Below are positions 32,150 to 41,511 of a DNA stretch of 64,000 bases, piece by piece. Source of the DNA: R-RK-3 sp963842775. Its GTDB lineage: Bacteria > Pseudomonadota > Alphaproteobacteria > Rhizobiales > Rhodomicrobiaceae. The stretch covers positions 323,719-387,718 of the forward strand of contig CAWJHQ010000006.1 of the NCBI GenBank assembly GCA_963842775.1. The letters run 5' to 3'. Positions within the stretch are counted from its first letter, which is position 1, and each line of letters begins with the position of its first letter. The notes under the pieces are model-generated. The model was given only the letters and a program-made list of their open reading frames with translations, had not been told where the DNA came from and searched no databases. The translations under genes and the position numbers were made by a program.

Positions 32150-32603
32150 GCACATCTCCGATGCCTGGCCGGTGCGGTTTGCGCTCACCCGCATCCGAGC
32201 TGGCGGCAACTCGCATTCAATAAATTGAGGCGAGTCGGATGGCCGCGCTACATCCGATGGTCGAATACAAAGGTCGGATTTAAATTAATTGCTACGGCAA
32301 GGCAAGATCGGCGGCTGAGACTTGGATCCAGGTCGGCGCTCGCGCGGGATTCGAGAGGGAGTTGGGGAGGCGTGAAGAAGGCCGATCATATCGGCGCATG
32401 ATGTGTCACAGCGTAACCGGCGACAATGGGATGCACACGGATTCGGCATCAAACAAAAGAGCCGAGGCTGATGCGGACTTGATCAGACTCGATCAGCTGA
32501 AAAGGCGCGACAAAGACAACGAGAGTTCCGTCTTGATCAATTCCGAAAATGAAGCGATCACACACCAGGGCTCAAGGGCGACGCGCTTCCGCTATCATGC
32601 CTA
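32150..32603. other. Gene-free stretch between small membrane protein and hlyC
   Basis: About 450 bases without a supportable gene. An AT-rich run (TTTAAATTAATTG near 32279) is promoter-like for the minus-strand membrane protein. A plus-strand open frame of 193 codons crosses it but mostly mirrors the hlyC gene. Confidence 0.4.
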
Positions 32604-33143
32604 TCAGGCCGGCGGTTTCGCCAGCCCGGCAAGCAACGCCCTCACTGTCGTCAATGTCGTCGTGCCGTCGCTGGACAGACCATGCGTTGCGATGGAACGG
32701 CCTTGCCCCACCTTTTCGTCCAGGTCTTTCAGCAGGGAGCCGGCAAGCGCCGTGGGCGCCACAAGGTCGATGAGCCACAGATTGGAGCCGCTCTTCCACT
32801 CTTCGGGCGTAAGCCGCAACGGCAACTCTCTGCTCGCGCTCAGGCGCTCGTTCACCTCGTCGGAAACGCTGGCCCACAGGGCGAGAGCCGCTGCGATGGA
32901 CTCGCCGGTGCCCTCCCGGCGGACCCTGGCGATAAGATATTGATTGTGCAGCAGCGCCGGAAGAACGTTCACGCGCAGCGTGGCGAGCGACAGTGTCTTG
33001 TGCCTGGGCGCGCGCATCAGCACGCTGACGATGTCGCCCAATGCAGCGGAGCGAACGAGCAACTCCATCCGCCGGCCGGAGATCCGCCGCATCGGCGCGC
33101 CCTCAGGGCGACCCACATGTCTGGAATTTCCCTGCTCGGCCAT
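32604..33143 (-). CDS. HlyC-family RTX toxin-activating lysine acyltransferase
   Basis: 179 residues. It keeps both residues used by HlyC: His in APRHKTL (position of HlyC His23) and Asp in LWLIDLVAP (Asp92). Other family blocks are LRVNVLPALLHNQYLIA, LALWASVS and LTPEEWKSGSNLWL. It probably acylates lysines of the RTX protein at 36449-38450 using acyl-ACP, in the cytoplasm before export. GGGGGG precedes the start. It is last in the minus-strand order RTX, ABC exporter, HlyD, HlyC; in classical operons hlyC comes first. Confidence 0.88.
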   Translation of the reverse strand: MAEQGNSRHVGRPEGAPMRRISGRRMELLVRSAALGDIVSVLMRAPRHKTLSLATLRVNVLPALLHNQYLIARVRREGTGESIAAALALWASVSDEVNERLSASRELPLRLTPEEWKSGSNLWLIDLVAPTALAGSLLKDLDEKVGQGRSIATHGLSSDGTTTLTTVRALLAGLAKPPA

Positions 33144-33191
33144 GAATCCCCCCTGCTTCAGGCGCCGGCGTTGCTGGCGAACCGATTTCGC

Positions 33192-34520
33192 CTATTCTTC
33201 ACGCCACGCTTTGTTGACGCTATCCACCATCGGCTGGACGAGATATTGGAACGCCGTGCGGTCGCCGGTCTGGATCATGACTTCCACCTGCATTCCGGGC
33301 TGCACTTTCAGCGCGCCGAGTCTGGCGATCTCTTCATCCGGCACCGCGATGCGCGCGATGTAATATTGCTGGCGGGTCGTGGGATTTTCCAGGCTATCGG
33401 CCGAAACATAGATGACCTTGCCATGCAGGAGCGGCGTGGTGCGCTGCTTGAACGCCAAGAGGCGGATCGCGGCGTCCTGCTCCAGCGTCACGATGTCGAT
33501 GTCCTGCGGACGGATCGACACCTCGACGATCAGATTATCCTTGCCCGGAACGATCTCCAGAACCGTTTCGCCGGGTTTGATCACCGCGCCCACCGAATGC
33601 GCCGCCATATTCACGACCGTCCCGCCGACCGGCGCGGTGATGTTAATTCGCTTCAGCACATCGCGCGCGGTCACAGCCCGTTCCTGGAGATCGCGCAGGC
33701 GTGACTGGACCGCCTCCAGCTCCTCCGTGACGCTCTTTTGGAAGTCCTGCTGGCGCTGGATGATTTGCAGCTTGGTTTCGCCGACCGTCTTTTGCGTGCG
33801 CGCAATGCTGGACAGCAATTCGCCTTCCTGACCAAGCAGGTCGGCGGCGGAACGCTCCAATTGCAAGATGCGTGGCTTGGTGGTCTGGCCGAGCGCCATA
33901 AGCTGCCTCAGGCCATCGAGCTCTTCCTTGATAAACTCCATCTGGCGCTGCTTCGACTCGCGCTGGGCGGTTAATCCCTTGGTCTCGTCGCCGAGTTGCG
34001 CGATCCGCTGTTCCAGTATCGCCACCTCACCCCGAAGCGAAGTCCGGCGCGCTTCGAAAATGGCGTTCTGACTGATGGTGAGGGCGCGGACCTCCGGCGA
34101 GTCTATCTCGGCGGCCAGTTCGGCGCGGTACGATATCTTGTCCGAGCCGTCGCGCTCGGCGATCAGGCGCGCCTCGCTCGCCAGTTCCTTCAGCAAAGCG
34201 CTGGTGATGATGGCGAGCATCGAGCGCGGCCGCACGGGGTCAAGCGTGATCAGTCCGTCGCCCGCTTCCACGACGTCGCCGTCGCGAACCATCAGCGTTT
34301 CGACGATGCCGCCCTCCAGATGCTGAACCAGCTTGCGTTTGCCGTCGACGGCCATGACCCCTTGCGTGATGACCGCGCTGGACAGACGTGCCGTCGCCGC
34401 CCAACCGCCGAAGCCGACGAAGATCAGCAGGATGCAGCACGTGCCGAAGATGATCCAAGGGCGCGCATTGGTGTTCACTTGTGCGGGCGCGTTTGCCAGG
34501 GGTTTCGCAGGCTTGCTCAT
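33192..34520 (-). CDS. HlyD-family type I secretion periplasmic adaptor (PrtE-like)
   Basis: 442-residue membrane fusion protein joining the ABC exporter to an outer-membrane TolC. It has one N-terminal helix (WIIFGTCCILLIFVGFGGW, about 22-40), the lipoyl half-motif VQHLEGGIVETLMVRDGDVV, a long coiled coil (about 130-280), the matching half-motif NITAPVGGTVVNMAAHSVGA and the beta-barrel end GMQVEVMIQTG. It overlaps the ABC gene by 4 bases. No tolC gene is in the window. Confidence 0.93.
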   Translation of the reverse strand: MSKPAKPLANAPAQVNTNARPWIIFGTCCILLIFVGFGGWAATARLSSAVITQGVMAVDGKRKLVQHLEGGIVETLMVRDGDVVEAGDGLITLDPVRPRSMLAIITSALLKELASEARLIAERDGSDKISYRAELAAEIDSPEVRALTISQNAIFEARRTSLRGEVAILEQRIAQLGDETKGLTAQRESKQRQMEFIKEELDGLRQLMALGQTTKPRILQLERSAADLLGQEGELLSSIARTQKTVGETKLQIIQRQQDFQKSVTEELEAVQSRLRDLQERAVTARDVLKRINITAPVGGTVVNMAAHSVGAVIKPGETVLEIVPGKDNLIVEVSIRPQDIDIVTLEQDAAIRLLAFKQRTTPLLHGKVIYVSADSLENPTTRQQYYIARIAVPDEEIARLGALKVQPGMQVEVMIQTGDRTAFQYLVQPMVDSVNKAWREE

Positions 34521-36271
34521 TTTTTCGCTACCCTCGCCAATTCCGCGGTTGCAGCCGGGGTTGCACCCGGTTGGGCGGGCTTGTTCGGCACGACCTGGGG
34601 TTTCCAGAGTTCTTGCAGGACCTGATCACGCGGACCGAAACTCTTCACCCGCCCGGAATCGAGCACGAGAAGCTTGTCGGCGTCGGCCAGCGTGGTCCGC
34701 TTATGCGAGATGATGACGACCGTCTTCTTCATCTCCTTGAGGCGTCTCAGCGTGATTTGCAGCGCCGCTTCGCCCTCGGCATCCAGATTGGCGTTGGGCT
34801 CATCGAGTACGATGAAGCATGGCAGGCCATGGAGCGCGCGCGCCAGGCCGATGCGCTGGCGCTGGCCGCCCGAGAGCACGCAGCCGCCCTCGCCGATCTG
34901 CGTGTCGTAGCCTTCGGGCAGGCGCAGGATCATGTCATGGGCGTTGGCGATCTGCGCCGCCTGGTTGACGGTCTGGGCGACGACGTTCTCGAAGCGCGAG
35001 ATGTTCTCCGCGACCGTGCCGTCGAACAACTCGACATCCTGTGGCAGGTAGCCCAGATGCCGGCCAAGATCTTTCCTGTCCCATTCCGCCATATCCGCCC
35101 CATCGAGGCGCACATGCCCGACCTTCGGCGCCCAAATGCCCATCAGGCCGCGGGCGAGGCTGGATTTACCGGCGGCGCTCGGCCCGATAATGCCGAGCAG
35201 TTCGCCCGCTGCGAGCTGGAAGCTGATGTTGATCAGCGCCGGCTTGTTGGCTCCGGGCGGCACGAGCGTCATGCCCTCGACGCCGATCCGGCCGTGCGGC
35301 GCCGGCAACTCCATGCGCTGCCGGTTGACGTCGTACTCGCCGAGCAGCTTGCTGAGCCGGCTATAGGCCGACCTGGCGGAAATGAATGAACGCCAATGCG
35401 CGATCGAGGCCTCGACAGGCTGGAGCGCGCGGCCCATCACGATGGAGGAAGCGATCATCACGCCGGCGCTGATCGCCTCTTCGATGACCAGATACGCCCC
35501 AAAGCCTAGCATGGCTATCTGCAGCAGCGGCCGCACGAATTTGGCGATAGCGGAATAGGTCCCGAGCTGGTCCGTCGCCTTGCCGGAATAGGCGAGCGCC
35601 GCCAGATGCTTTTCCTGCCAGCGGCGGCGCAGATCGCCGAGCATGCCCAGCGCCCAGATCACATCGGCGTTGCGCAGCGACGTCTCGGCGAAGCGGTGCG
35701 CCTGCATCGATTCGGACGAGGCCCGCTGCCAGGGAGCGCGGGTGGTGAATTCCGACAGGATCGTCAGCCCGAACAGGATCGCGGCGCCCCCGCAGGCAAC
35801 GAAGCCGAGCACCGGGTGGAACAGGAAAATGAGCCCGAGAAACAGCGGCACCCAGGGCGCATCGAAGAAAGCCAGGAGACCGGGACCTGTCAGGAAACCG
35901 CGTAGCGTTTCCAGGTCGCGGATTGGCTGGCTTCCGGTGCTGCGCCGTGTCGCGATGCGGTCTTCGATGAGGGCGGCGAACAGGTCGTGGGTGACATGTT
36001 TGTCGAGGCTCGCCCCGAGCCGCACGAGGATGCGGCCGCGCACCAGTTCGAGCAGTGCGCTAATACCGAGCAAGCCTATCGCCAGCAGCGAGAGCACGTA
36101 AAGCGTATCCTTGCTGCGCGACGTCAGTACCCGGTCGTAGACTTGCAGCATGTAGAACGGCGAGACTAGCATCAACAAATTCAGAACAAAGCTGAATAAA
36201 GCAATCGACAAAAAGACGTAACGCGCCGCGTACATTGCTTCGCGAATATCGTTAGTCACTTTTGGCTTCAT
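34517..36271 (-). CDS. Type I secretion ABC transporter permease/ATPase (PrtD-like)
   Basis: 584 residues. The N-terminal half is a six-helix ABC exporter membrane domain starting at about residue 20, with no C39-type peptidase domain, as in the PrtD/LipB group. ATPase motifs are Walker A GPSAAGKS (363-370), LSGGQRQRIG (466-475) and Walker B FIVLDEP (486-492). It exports unfolded RTX proteins through HlyD and TolC in one step. The gene lies 177 bases after the RTX gene and overlaps the adaptor, so all belong to one operon. Confidence 0.94.
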   Translation of the reverse strand: MKPKVTNDIREAMYAARYVFLSIALFSFVLNLLMLVSPFYMLQVYDRVLTSRSKDTLYVLSLLAIGLLGISALLELVRGRILVRLGASLDKHVTHDLFAALIEDRIATRRSTGSQPIRDLETLRGFLTGPGLLAFFDAPWVPLFLGLIFLFHPVLGFVACGGAAILFGLTILSEFTTRAPWQRASSESMQAHRFAETSLRNADVIWALGMLGDLRRRWQEKHLAALAYSGKATDQLGTYSAIAKFVRPLLQIAMLGFGAYLVIEEAISAGVMIASSIVMGRALQPVEASIAHWRSFISARSAYSRLSKLLGEYDVNRQRMELPAPHGRIGVEGMTLVPPGANKPALINISFQLAAGELLGIIGPSAAGKSSLARGLMGIWAPKVGHVRLDGADMAEWDRKDLGRHLGYLPQDVELFDGTVAENISRFENVVAQTVNQAAQIANAHDMILRLPEGYDTQIGEGGCVLSGGQRQRIGLARALHGLPCFIVLDEPNANLDAEGEAALQITLRRLKEMKKTVVIISHKRTTLADADKLLVLDSGRVKSFGPRDQVLQELWKPQVVPNKPAQPGATPAATAELARVAKK

Positions 36272-36448
36272 TTCGTATTACACCGGTAGAAAAACGCGGA
36301 GGATACGCGATTTATAGCATTTGCCGTGCTCAGCTGGCGACAAATTTTCAATGACCAGAATCAATATGCTACGTTCAGGTTAATGGCGGAAACGGAATGC
36401 TATGCTGTGCATGCGATCCCACCCCGACTGCCGGCAATGGCACGGCAA

Positions 36449-38450
36449 TTAACCGAAGAGATTGTGGTCCTCGTGGCTGAATGTGATCGTGCTGACCCCC
36501 AACAGCGCGTCGAGGCCCTGATCGTGATACAGGTCCGAAATCGGCATGTAGTCGTCGACGGGCGAGGCGTCCTCCGGCGCATCGATCACGCCGGTAGCGA
36601 CCAGATCGGCCCATTCGTCGTCGCCATCGATATCGGGGACGCTATTATAAACGCTCTGATTGCCAAAATCCGAATAGTCGAATTCGCCATCGTCGTAGTC
36701 ATCCCCACCGGAACCCGAGCCGCTGTTATCGTAACCGCTATCGTCCGATCCGCTCTTGTCCGAGCCGCTATTCTGTGAGCCCTTGCCGCTATTGCCGTGG
36801 ACGGCGAGAATGTGCCCGTCCTTGAACTTGTAGTCGCGGCCATAATCGACTTCGTTCACCTCATAGCTAACGTCGTCCCCATCGAATCTCAGCTGGTCAC
36901 GGTACTCCTCGAAATCCATGATCGAGTCATTGCCGTCGCCAAAGCGGTAGATAAAGATGTCGTTGCCGGAGCCGCCATATAGCGCGTCATTGCCGGTACC
37001 ACCCGAGACCGTGTCGTTGCCGGAGCCGCCCGAGACGATGTCGTCGCCTTCGTCGCCACAGACTATATCGTTGCCGGCGCCGCCGAAGACCGCATCGTTG
37101 CCACTGCCGCCCGAAACCCTATCGTTGCCGGAATCGCCGAAGAGCGGATCGTCGCCCGCGCCGCCGGAGACCGTATCGTTGCCCGCGCCGCCGAAGACCG
37201 TGCTGTCGCCTGCGTCGCCGTACACCCTATCGTTGCCGGAACCGCCATAGACCGTGTCATCGCCCATGCCGCCGGAAACCGTATCGTCTCCGTCGTCGCC
37301 GCAAACCGTGTCGTTGCCGGTGCCACCGGAGACCGCGTCATCGCCTAGGCCGCCAGAAACCGTGTCATTGCCTGCATCGCCGGAGACCTCGTCGTTGCCG
37401 GTACCGCCGGAAACCGTATCGGCTCCATCGCCGCCGGAAACCTGATCGTTGCCTTCATCGCCCGAGACTGTATCGTCGCCTGCGCCGCCGGAGACCTGGT
37501 CGTTGCCGGTACCGCCGGAAACCGTATCCGCTCCGTCGCCGCCCGAAACCGTATCGTTGCCGTCATCGCCGGAGACCGTATCGTCGCCTGCACCGCCGGA
37601 GACCTCGTCATTGCCGGTGCCGCCGGACGCCGTATCATCTCCGTCGCCGCCGGAAACGTTGATCGTCGCCCTCGTCGCCCGAGACCTTATCGGCGCCTTG
37701 ATCGCCGGAAACCACGTCGTCGCCGGTGCCGCCAAGAATGATGTCGTCGCCTAAGCCGCCAAAAATCGTGTCATCGCCGGCGCCGCCAAAGATCGTGTCG
37801 TTGCCATCGCTGCCGAAGAGCGTGTCATTGCCGGCGGTGCCTTGGATAATGCTGTCGCCCTGGAAGACCGAGGTCAGTCCGCCATTGCCGAACAGTGCGG
37901 GGCCGCCTTCGAGCAGGAAAACCGGCACCCCGCTGCCACGCGCGACGTGATTCTCGAGTTCAAGAAGCTGCCCGCCATTGTCGTAGCTGCCAGCGATCGG
38001 CGCAGCGGCATAGACGATCTCGGCTGTCTGCTCGCTGTTCGTGCCCGTGTGGTTGTCGGCCCAGCTCATGTCGGCCGGGATTTCGACGGCCGGACTGGAA
38101 TCGCCGCTACCGGCAGGCGCCGGCGTCAACGCCGGCATCGGAGCCGCATAGGCGGTGGTGGCGGAAAAGGCGCTATCGATGAAAATACAGCTGAGCGCCA
38201 AGGTGAGCGACAAGCCGTGGTCCGGCTGCCGCGTCAGGAGCCGCGCGTTCGAGCCGCCGGGTACGGATGTCCAGCTTCGGCCGTCCGCCGAGGACTGCCA
38301 CCGATATCGGATTTCGGAAACCCCATCGGCATTGAAGGTCAGCTGCATGGCCGAGCTGATCGGCTGGTCGTTTGTCGCCGCCGCATCGCCGTTGCCAGGT
38401 GTATCGATCTGGGCCGGTCCCGGCCGATCATCGTTAACGGAACTGGACAT
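36449..38450 (-). CDS. RTX calcium-binding secreted protein, one frameshift
   Basis: About 665 residues. The N-terminus has an Ig-like stretch (GVSEIRYRWQSSADGRSW), then a linker and ELENHVARGSGVPVFLLEGG. About 33 nonapeptides of form GGxGNDxVS follow. After the repeats come FIYRFGDGNDSIMDFEEY, DYKFKDGHILAVHG, and an unusual Ser/Gly/Asp-rich tail (about 40 residues, NSGSDKSGSDD-like). It ends TFSHEDHNLFG. The frame changes near 37655, where an extra base interrupts a repeat. GGAG precedes ATG 38450. It is the natural cargo of the adjacent exporter and substrate of the adjacent HlyC. No enzymatic domain is seen; it could be a surface-layer, adhesin or toxin-like protein. Confidence 0.85.
36945..37842 (-). 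repeat. RTX nonapeptide array with 108-bp higher-order repeat
   Basis: Roughly 33 tandem nine-residue units. Units 8-19 show a four-unit (36-residue, 108-bp) super-period, with successive blocks beginning GDGxDTxSG, GTGNDxVSG, GAGDDTVSG. This indicates recent expansion by unequal exchange. The Val-Ser ending of most units (DTVSG) differs from the commoner DTLxG of the peroxidase repeats. Confidence 0.85.
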
Positions 38451-38787
38451 GACGACGACTCCTTACACGCTACCAACCGCCGCTGCGGCTTCGACAAGGC
38501 TCGCTTCGCGAAAGCATTCGACGCAAATATGAATTGGGCAGGTCACGGTTGTTTAACCTAGACCCCCATAATTGGCGCAATCGGCTGGCGGGCAAAACCT
38601 ACCAATGTCCGACCGACCATCGGACTGAAGTCTGATACGGCGTGGATTGCGGCGTGCCGCAGCACGCGGGTGGCGGAGGTCAACAGCTTGGCGCCAAAGC
38701 GCTTTCCAGGCGGGTACGGGTCGCATTGCGAAAAATGCGACCCGGCAGGCAACCAAAGCTCCGTTCGAATTTCAATCGAAGTAGGCT
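38451..38787. promoter_or_regulatory. Upstream region of RTX operon with palindromic site
   Basis: No gene seen in 337 bases. The sequence ATCGGACTGAAGTCTGAT (38619-38636) is a near-perfect inverted repeat, about 170 bases before the RTX start, and matches the gspE/gspL site in 16 of 18 positions when one is reverse-complemented. GTCCGA...TCGGAC just upstream (38608-38626) forms an overlapping inverted pair. Confidence 0.45.
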
Positions 38788-39072
38788 TTAGCCTCCCGAA
38801 ACAGCGGTGATGATGAACACCCTGGCGCCGGGATCGAGTGGTGTGTCCAAGCCGGCACGCCTGCCTTCGACGAAGACATTGATGTGCCGCCGGATGCGCG
38901 GCGTGGAATCGATGAGGCGGTCGCGCATTCCGGGCCAGCGCTGGTCGAGCGCATCGATGATCTCCGATACGCTCGCCGCCGGAACGTCGAGGCGGGCCGC
39001 CGCGCCGGGAAACAGCCTGACCAGCGCGGGCGGCAGCGTGACCTCGACCGGAGCCAACGCGGGTGAGGACAT
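38788..39072 (-). CDS. MoaD/ThiS-family ubiquitin-like protein
   Basis: 94 residues with a beta-grasp pattern: VTLPPALVRLFPGAA, VSEIIDALDQRWPGMRDRL, HINVFVEGRRAG, and a C-terminal VFIITAVSGG. The terminal Gly-Gly is the hallmark for adenylation and thiocarboxylate formation in MoaD and ThiS. It starts 16 bases after the stop of the BNR-repeat gene, so the two are co-transcribed. No moaE, thiG or E1-like gene is nearby, so the sulfur acceptor is unknown. Confidence 0.85.
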   Translation of the reverse strand: MSSPALAPVEVTLPPALVRLFPGAAARLDVPAASVSEIIDALDQRWPGMRDRLIDSTPRIRRHINVFVEGRRAGLDTPLDPGARVFIITAVSGG

Positions 39073-39088
39073 TGCTTTTTTCGCGGCT

Positions 39089-40171
39089 CTAGGCATCGAC
39101 CACCAGCGTTTCGACCGAGGAAATAGAGGGCAGATGCTCCGCGATGCACGTCCAGCTTTCGCCTTCATCGGCGCTGGCGAACAGCGAACCCGAACTCGTG
39201 CCGAAATAGACGCCCGCCGGTTCGAGCCTATCCGTCGCCATGGCCTGGCGCAACACGCCGATGAAAGCCTTCTCCTGCGGGAGTCCTTCCCGCAGCGCAT
39301 CCCAATGCGCGCCGCCGTCGCGCGTGCGCCAGACGGCAGCCTTCCCTTCCGGTACATAGCGCCCGAGGATGTCGCCATTGAGCGGCAGGAGATAAAGCGT
39401 TTCGGGGTCGCGCGGATGCACGGCCGCCGGGAAGCCGAAGGTCGAGGGCAGTCCGGCCTCGATGCTGACCCAGCTCTTCCCGCCATCGTCGCTGCGATAC
39501 ATGCCGCAATGGTTCTGCTGGTAGAGCCGGTCCGGCTTGCCGGGCGCTCTCACAAGGCAATGCACGCATTGTCCATATTCGGGATAACGCTGCTCTTCCG
39601 GCAGATAGTCGCATCGCGTACCCTGGTTGCGGGTGGTCCAGCTCTCGCCGCCGTCGGCACTGTGGAACACCCCGACCGACGAAATGCCGACCCAGAGCTG
39701 CCTGTCATCGGTCGGGTGAGGCACCAGACTATGCAGAACCAGCCCGATGCCGCCCGGCTGCCAATGCTCCCGTGTCGGATGGTCCCGCAAGCCGCCGACA
39801 TGCTGCCAGCGCTGCCCGTCATCGTCGCTGAGAAACAGCCCGGCGGGCTCCACGCCCGCATAAAGGCGCCCGTTGCTCGGGGCAAGGCTCCACACCGCCT
39901 TGATCGGATCCTTGCCCTCCCCATAGGAGATCCCTTCGCTCGAATGCGTCCAGGTCGCGCCGAGATCGGTGGATTTCCACACGGCCGGGCCGAACCATTC
40001 ATTGCCGCCGCCTGCGAAAATCGTGGCCGAGGCCGGATCGGCGATGGCGTGGTGAACCGGCCATGTGTCGCAAAATGGGCCGCGCTGCGTCCAGGATCGG
40101 CGCTTGGCATCGCTTTCAAGGATGAACGCACCCTTCTTCGTGCCGACAAGTATCAAAATCTTTCTCGCCAT
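39089..40171 (-). CDS. BNR/sialidase-type beta-propeller protein
   Basis: 360 residues with repeated Asp-box motifs (KSTDLGATW, FLSDDDGQRW, HSADGGESWTT, YRSDDGGKSW, RTRDGGAHW, FASADEGESW), giving a beta-propeller like sialidases and photosystem assembly factors. There is no signal peptide, so it is probably cytoplasmic, and it lacks clear sialidase catalytic residues. GGGAGG precedes ATG 40171. The linkage with a MoaD-like gene recurs in other bacteria as far as I recall, but no function is established. Confidence 0.85.
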   Translation of the reverse strand: MARKILILVGTKKGAFILESDAKRRSWTQRGPFCDTWPVHHAIADPASATIFAGGGNEWFGPAVWKSTDLGATWTHSSEGISYGEGKDPIKAVWSLAPSNGRLYAGVEPAGLFLSDDDGQRWQHVGGLRDHPTREHWQPGGIGLVLHSLVPHPTDDRQLWVGISSVGVFHSADGGESWTTRNQGTRCDYLPEEQRYPEYGQCVHCLVRAPGKPDRLYQQNHCGMYRSDDGGKSWVSIEAGLPSTFGFPAAVHPRDPETLYLLPLNGDILGRYVPEGKAAVWRTRDGGAHWDALREGLPQEKAFIGVLRQAMATDRLEPAGVYFGTSSGSLFASADEGESWTCIAEHLPSISSVETLVVDA

Positions 40172-40268
40172 CGCTGCCTCCCGATGCACTGTTTGGCTGA
40201 ACCGGCGCGGAACCGGCCGAACTCACTGTAAGACTGGACATATAGCTTGATATCAACATAATTGTGGC

Positions 40269-40715
40269 ATGTCAAAAGACGACGAACTGCCGTTCGAGCT
40301 AACGCTCCATGTCCGCGATCACTGCCTGTGCATGCATGTGCGGCGGGCGGCGCGGGCGCTGGCGCGGCGCTATGACGAGGCGCTGCGGCCTGCCGGCCTG
40401 ACCAATGGCCAGTTCTCGCTGATGATGTCGCTCAACCGTCCCGCGCCGCCCGCCATTGGCGATGTTTCCGCCCTGCTGGCAATGGACCGGACGACGCTCA
40501 CTGCCAATCTGAAGCCGCTCGAACGCCGGGGGCTCGTTACCGTGGCGGTGGACAGTGCGGATAAGCGCAGCCGGCGGCTGAGCTTGACGGAGGCAGGCCG
40601 AAGCGTCCTTGCCGCCGCCGTCCCGATCTGGAAGCGCGCCCAGGCCGAAAACGAGAGCCTCGTGCAAGATATCGACCCTGACCGCGTCCGGGGCGTGTTG
40701 CGCGCGCTCTCCTGA
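40269..40715 (+). CDS. MarR-family transcriptional regulator
   Basis: 148 residues with the MarR winged helix: RRYDEALRPAGLTNGQFSLM, DVSALLAMDRTTLTANLKPL, RRGLVTVAVDSADKRSRRLS with the wing Asp-Lys-Arg. It is divergent from the BNR/MoaD pair across 97 bases, so it may control that pair and itself. A Cys-rich start (HVRDHCLCMHVRR) could make it redox-sensitive; this is speculative. Confidence 0.9.
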   Translation: MSKDDELPFELTLHVRDHCLCMHVRRAARALARRYDEALRPAGLTNGQFSLMMSLNRPAPPAIGDVSALLAMDRTTLTANLKPLERRGLVTVAVDSADKRSRRLSLTEAGRSVLAAAVPIWKRAQAENESLVQDIDPDRVRGVLRALS

Positions 40716-40812
40716 ATAGTCGAGGTATAAGCGGTGGCTTTCCATTCCCGGCGATGGCGGCGGCGGTTGAAGCCGTGCTAAGACGCAGAAAAAAAGCGGG
40801 AGATGAAACGCG

Positions 40813-41496
40813 GTGCAGTTCTACGGTCAATTCGAGACGCCAGTGGATCGCTTTATTTTCGAGCGATATTTCCCCGACACGGGGATCATGGGGACCTTCG
40901 TCGAATGCGGCGCCTTTGACGGATTGACCGAGTGCTCGTGTAAATTCTTCGAAGAAACGATGGGCTGGACCGGATACAATCTGGAGCCCGTGCCATGGAT
41001 CTTCGAAAAGCTGATCGCGAACCGCCCGAGCAGCAGAAATCTGAATTTCGGGCTATCCGACCTCACGCGCGCGGTTCAATTTCAAAGCGTCGTTCATCCG
41101 AGGTTCGGCCGGGACACGACGATCGGCTCGATAGAGCACGCGCCAAACACGCGCGAACTGATCCTGAACGAAGGATGCTCCTTCGAAGAGATCACCATCC
41201 AAGTTCTCTGCTGGCGCGATTTCATACGGAAAGAGAACATCCAGGACATCGACCTGATGGTGCTGGATGTAGAAGGGCATGAATTGTCGGTCCTATCCGG
41301 CATGAAGGAGAGCCACGTCATGCCCAAGGTCATGTGCGTCGAATTCGGCCATATCGGATTTGGCGCGCTCAGGTCGACAATGAATGAGCTGGGCTATGAA
41401 TACGATGTCAGCTCCTACGCCAACGCCTTCTTCGTCCGCCGCGATGCGCTGCCATTATTCGCCTTCAGATCGAGCGCCGCATTGAGAGCCGCCTGA
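40813..41496 (+). CDS. FkbM-family SAM-dependent methyltransferase
   Basis: 227 residues from GTG 40813, preceded by GGGAG. It has the FkbM pattern: GTFVECGAFDGLTECSCKFF with the glycine-rich SAM site, GWTGYNLEPVPWIFEKL, and LMVLDVEGHELSVLSGMKE. Members methylate hydroxyls of sugars or polyketides, often in polysaccharide loci. It stands alone, converging with the RND genes. Confidence 0.85.
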   Translation: MQFYGQFETPVDRFIFERYFPDTGIMGTFVECGAFDGLTECSCKFFEETMGWTGYNLEPVPWIFEKLIANRPSSRNLNFGLSDLTRAVQFQSVVHPRFGRDTTIGSIEHAPNTRELILNEGCSFEEITIQVLCWRDFIRKENIQDIDLMVLDVEGHELSVLSGMKESHVMPKVMCVEFGHIGFGALRSTMNELGYEYDVSSYANAFFVRRDALPLFAFRSSAALRAA

Positions 41497-41511
41497 AGCG
41501 CGAAACGGGGC

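Noticed and set aside
32362..32943. 193-codon plus-strand open frame before hlyC
   Set aside because: Its second half is the antisense of hlyC and its first half has no family signal.
36945..37842. Regular short repeats that might suggest a CRISPR array
   Set aside because: The 27-base periodicity has no unique spacers and encodes RTX nonapeptides in one continuous frame.
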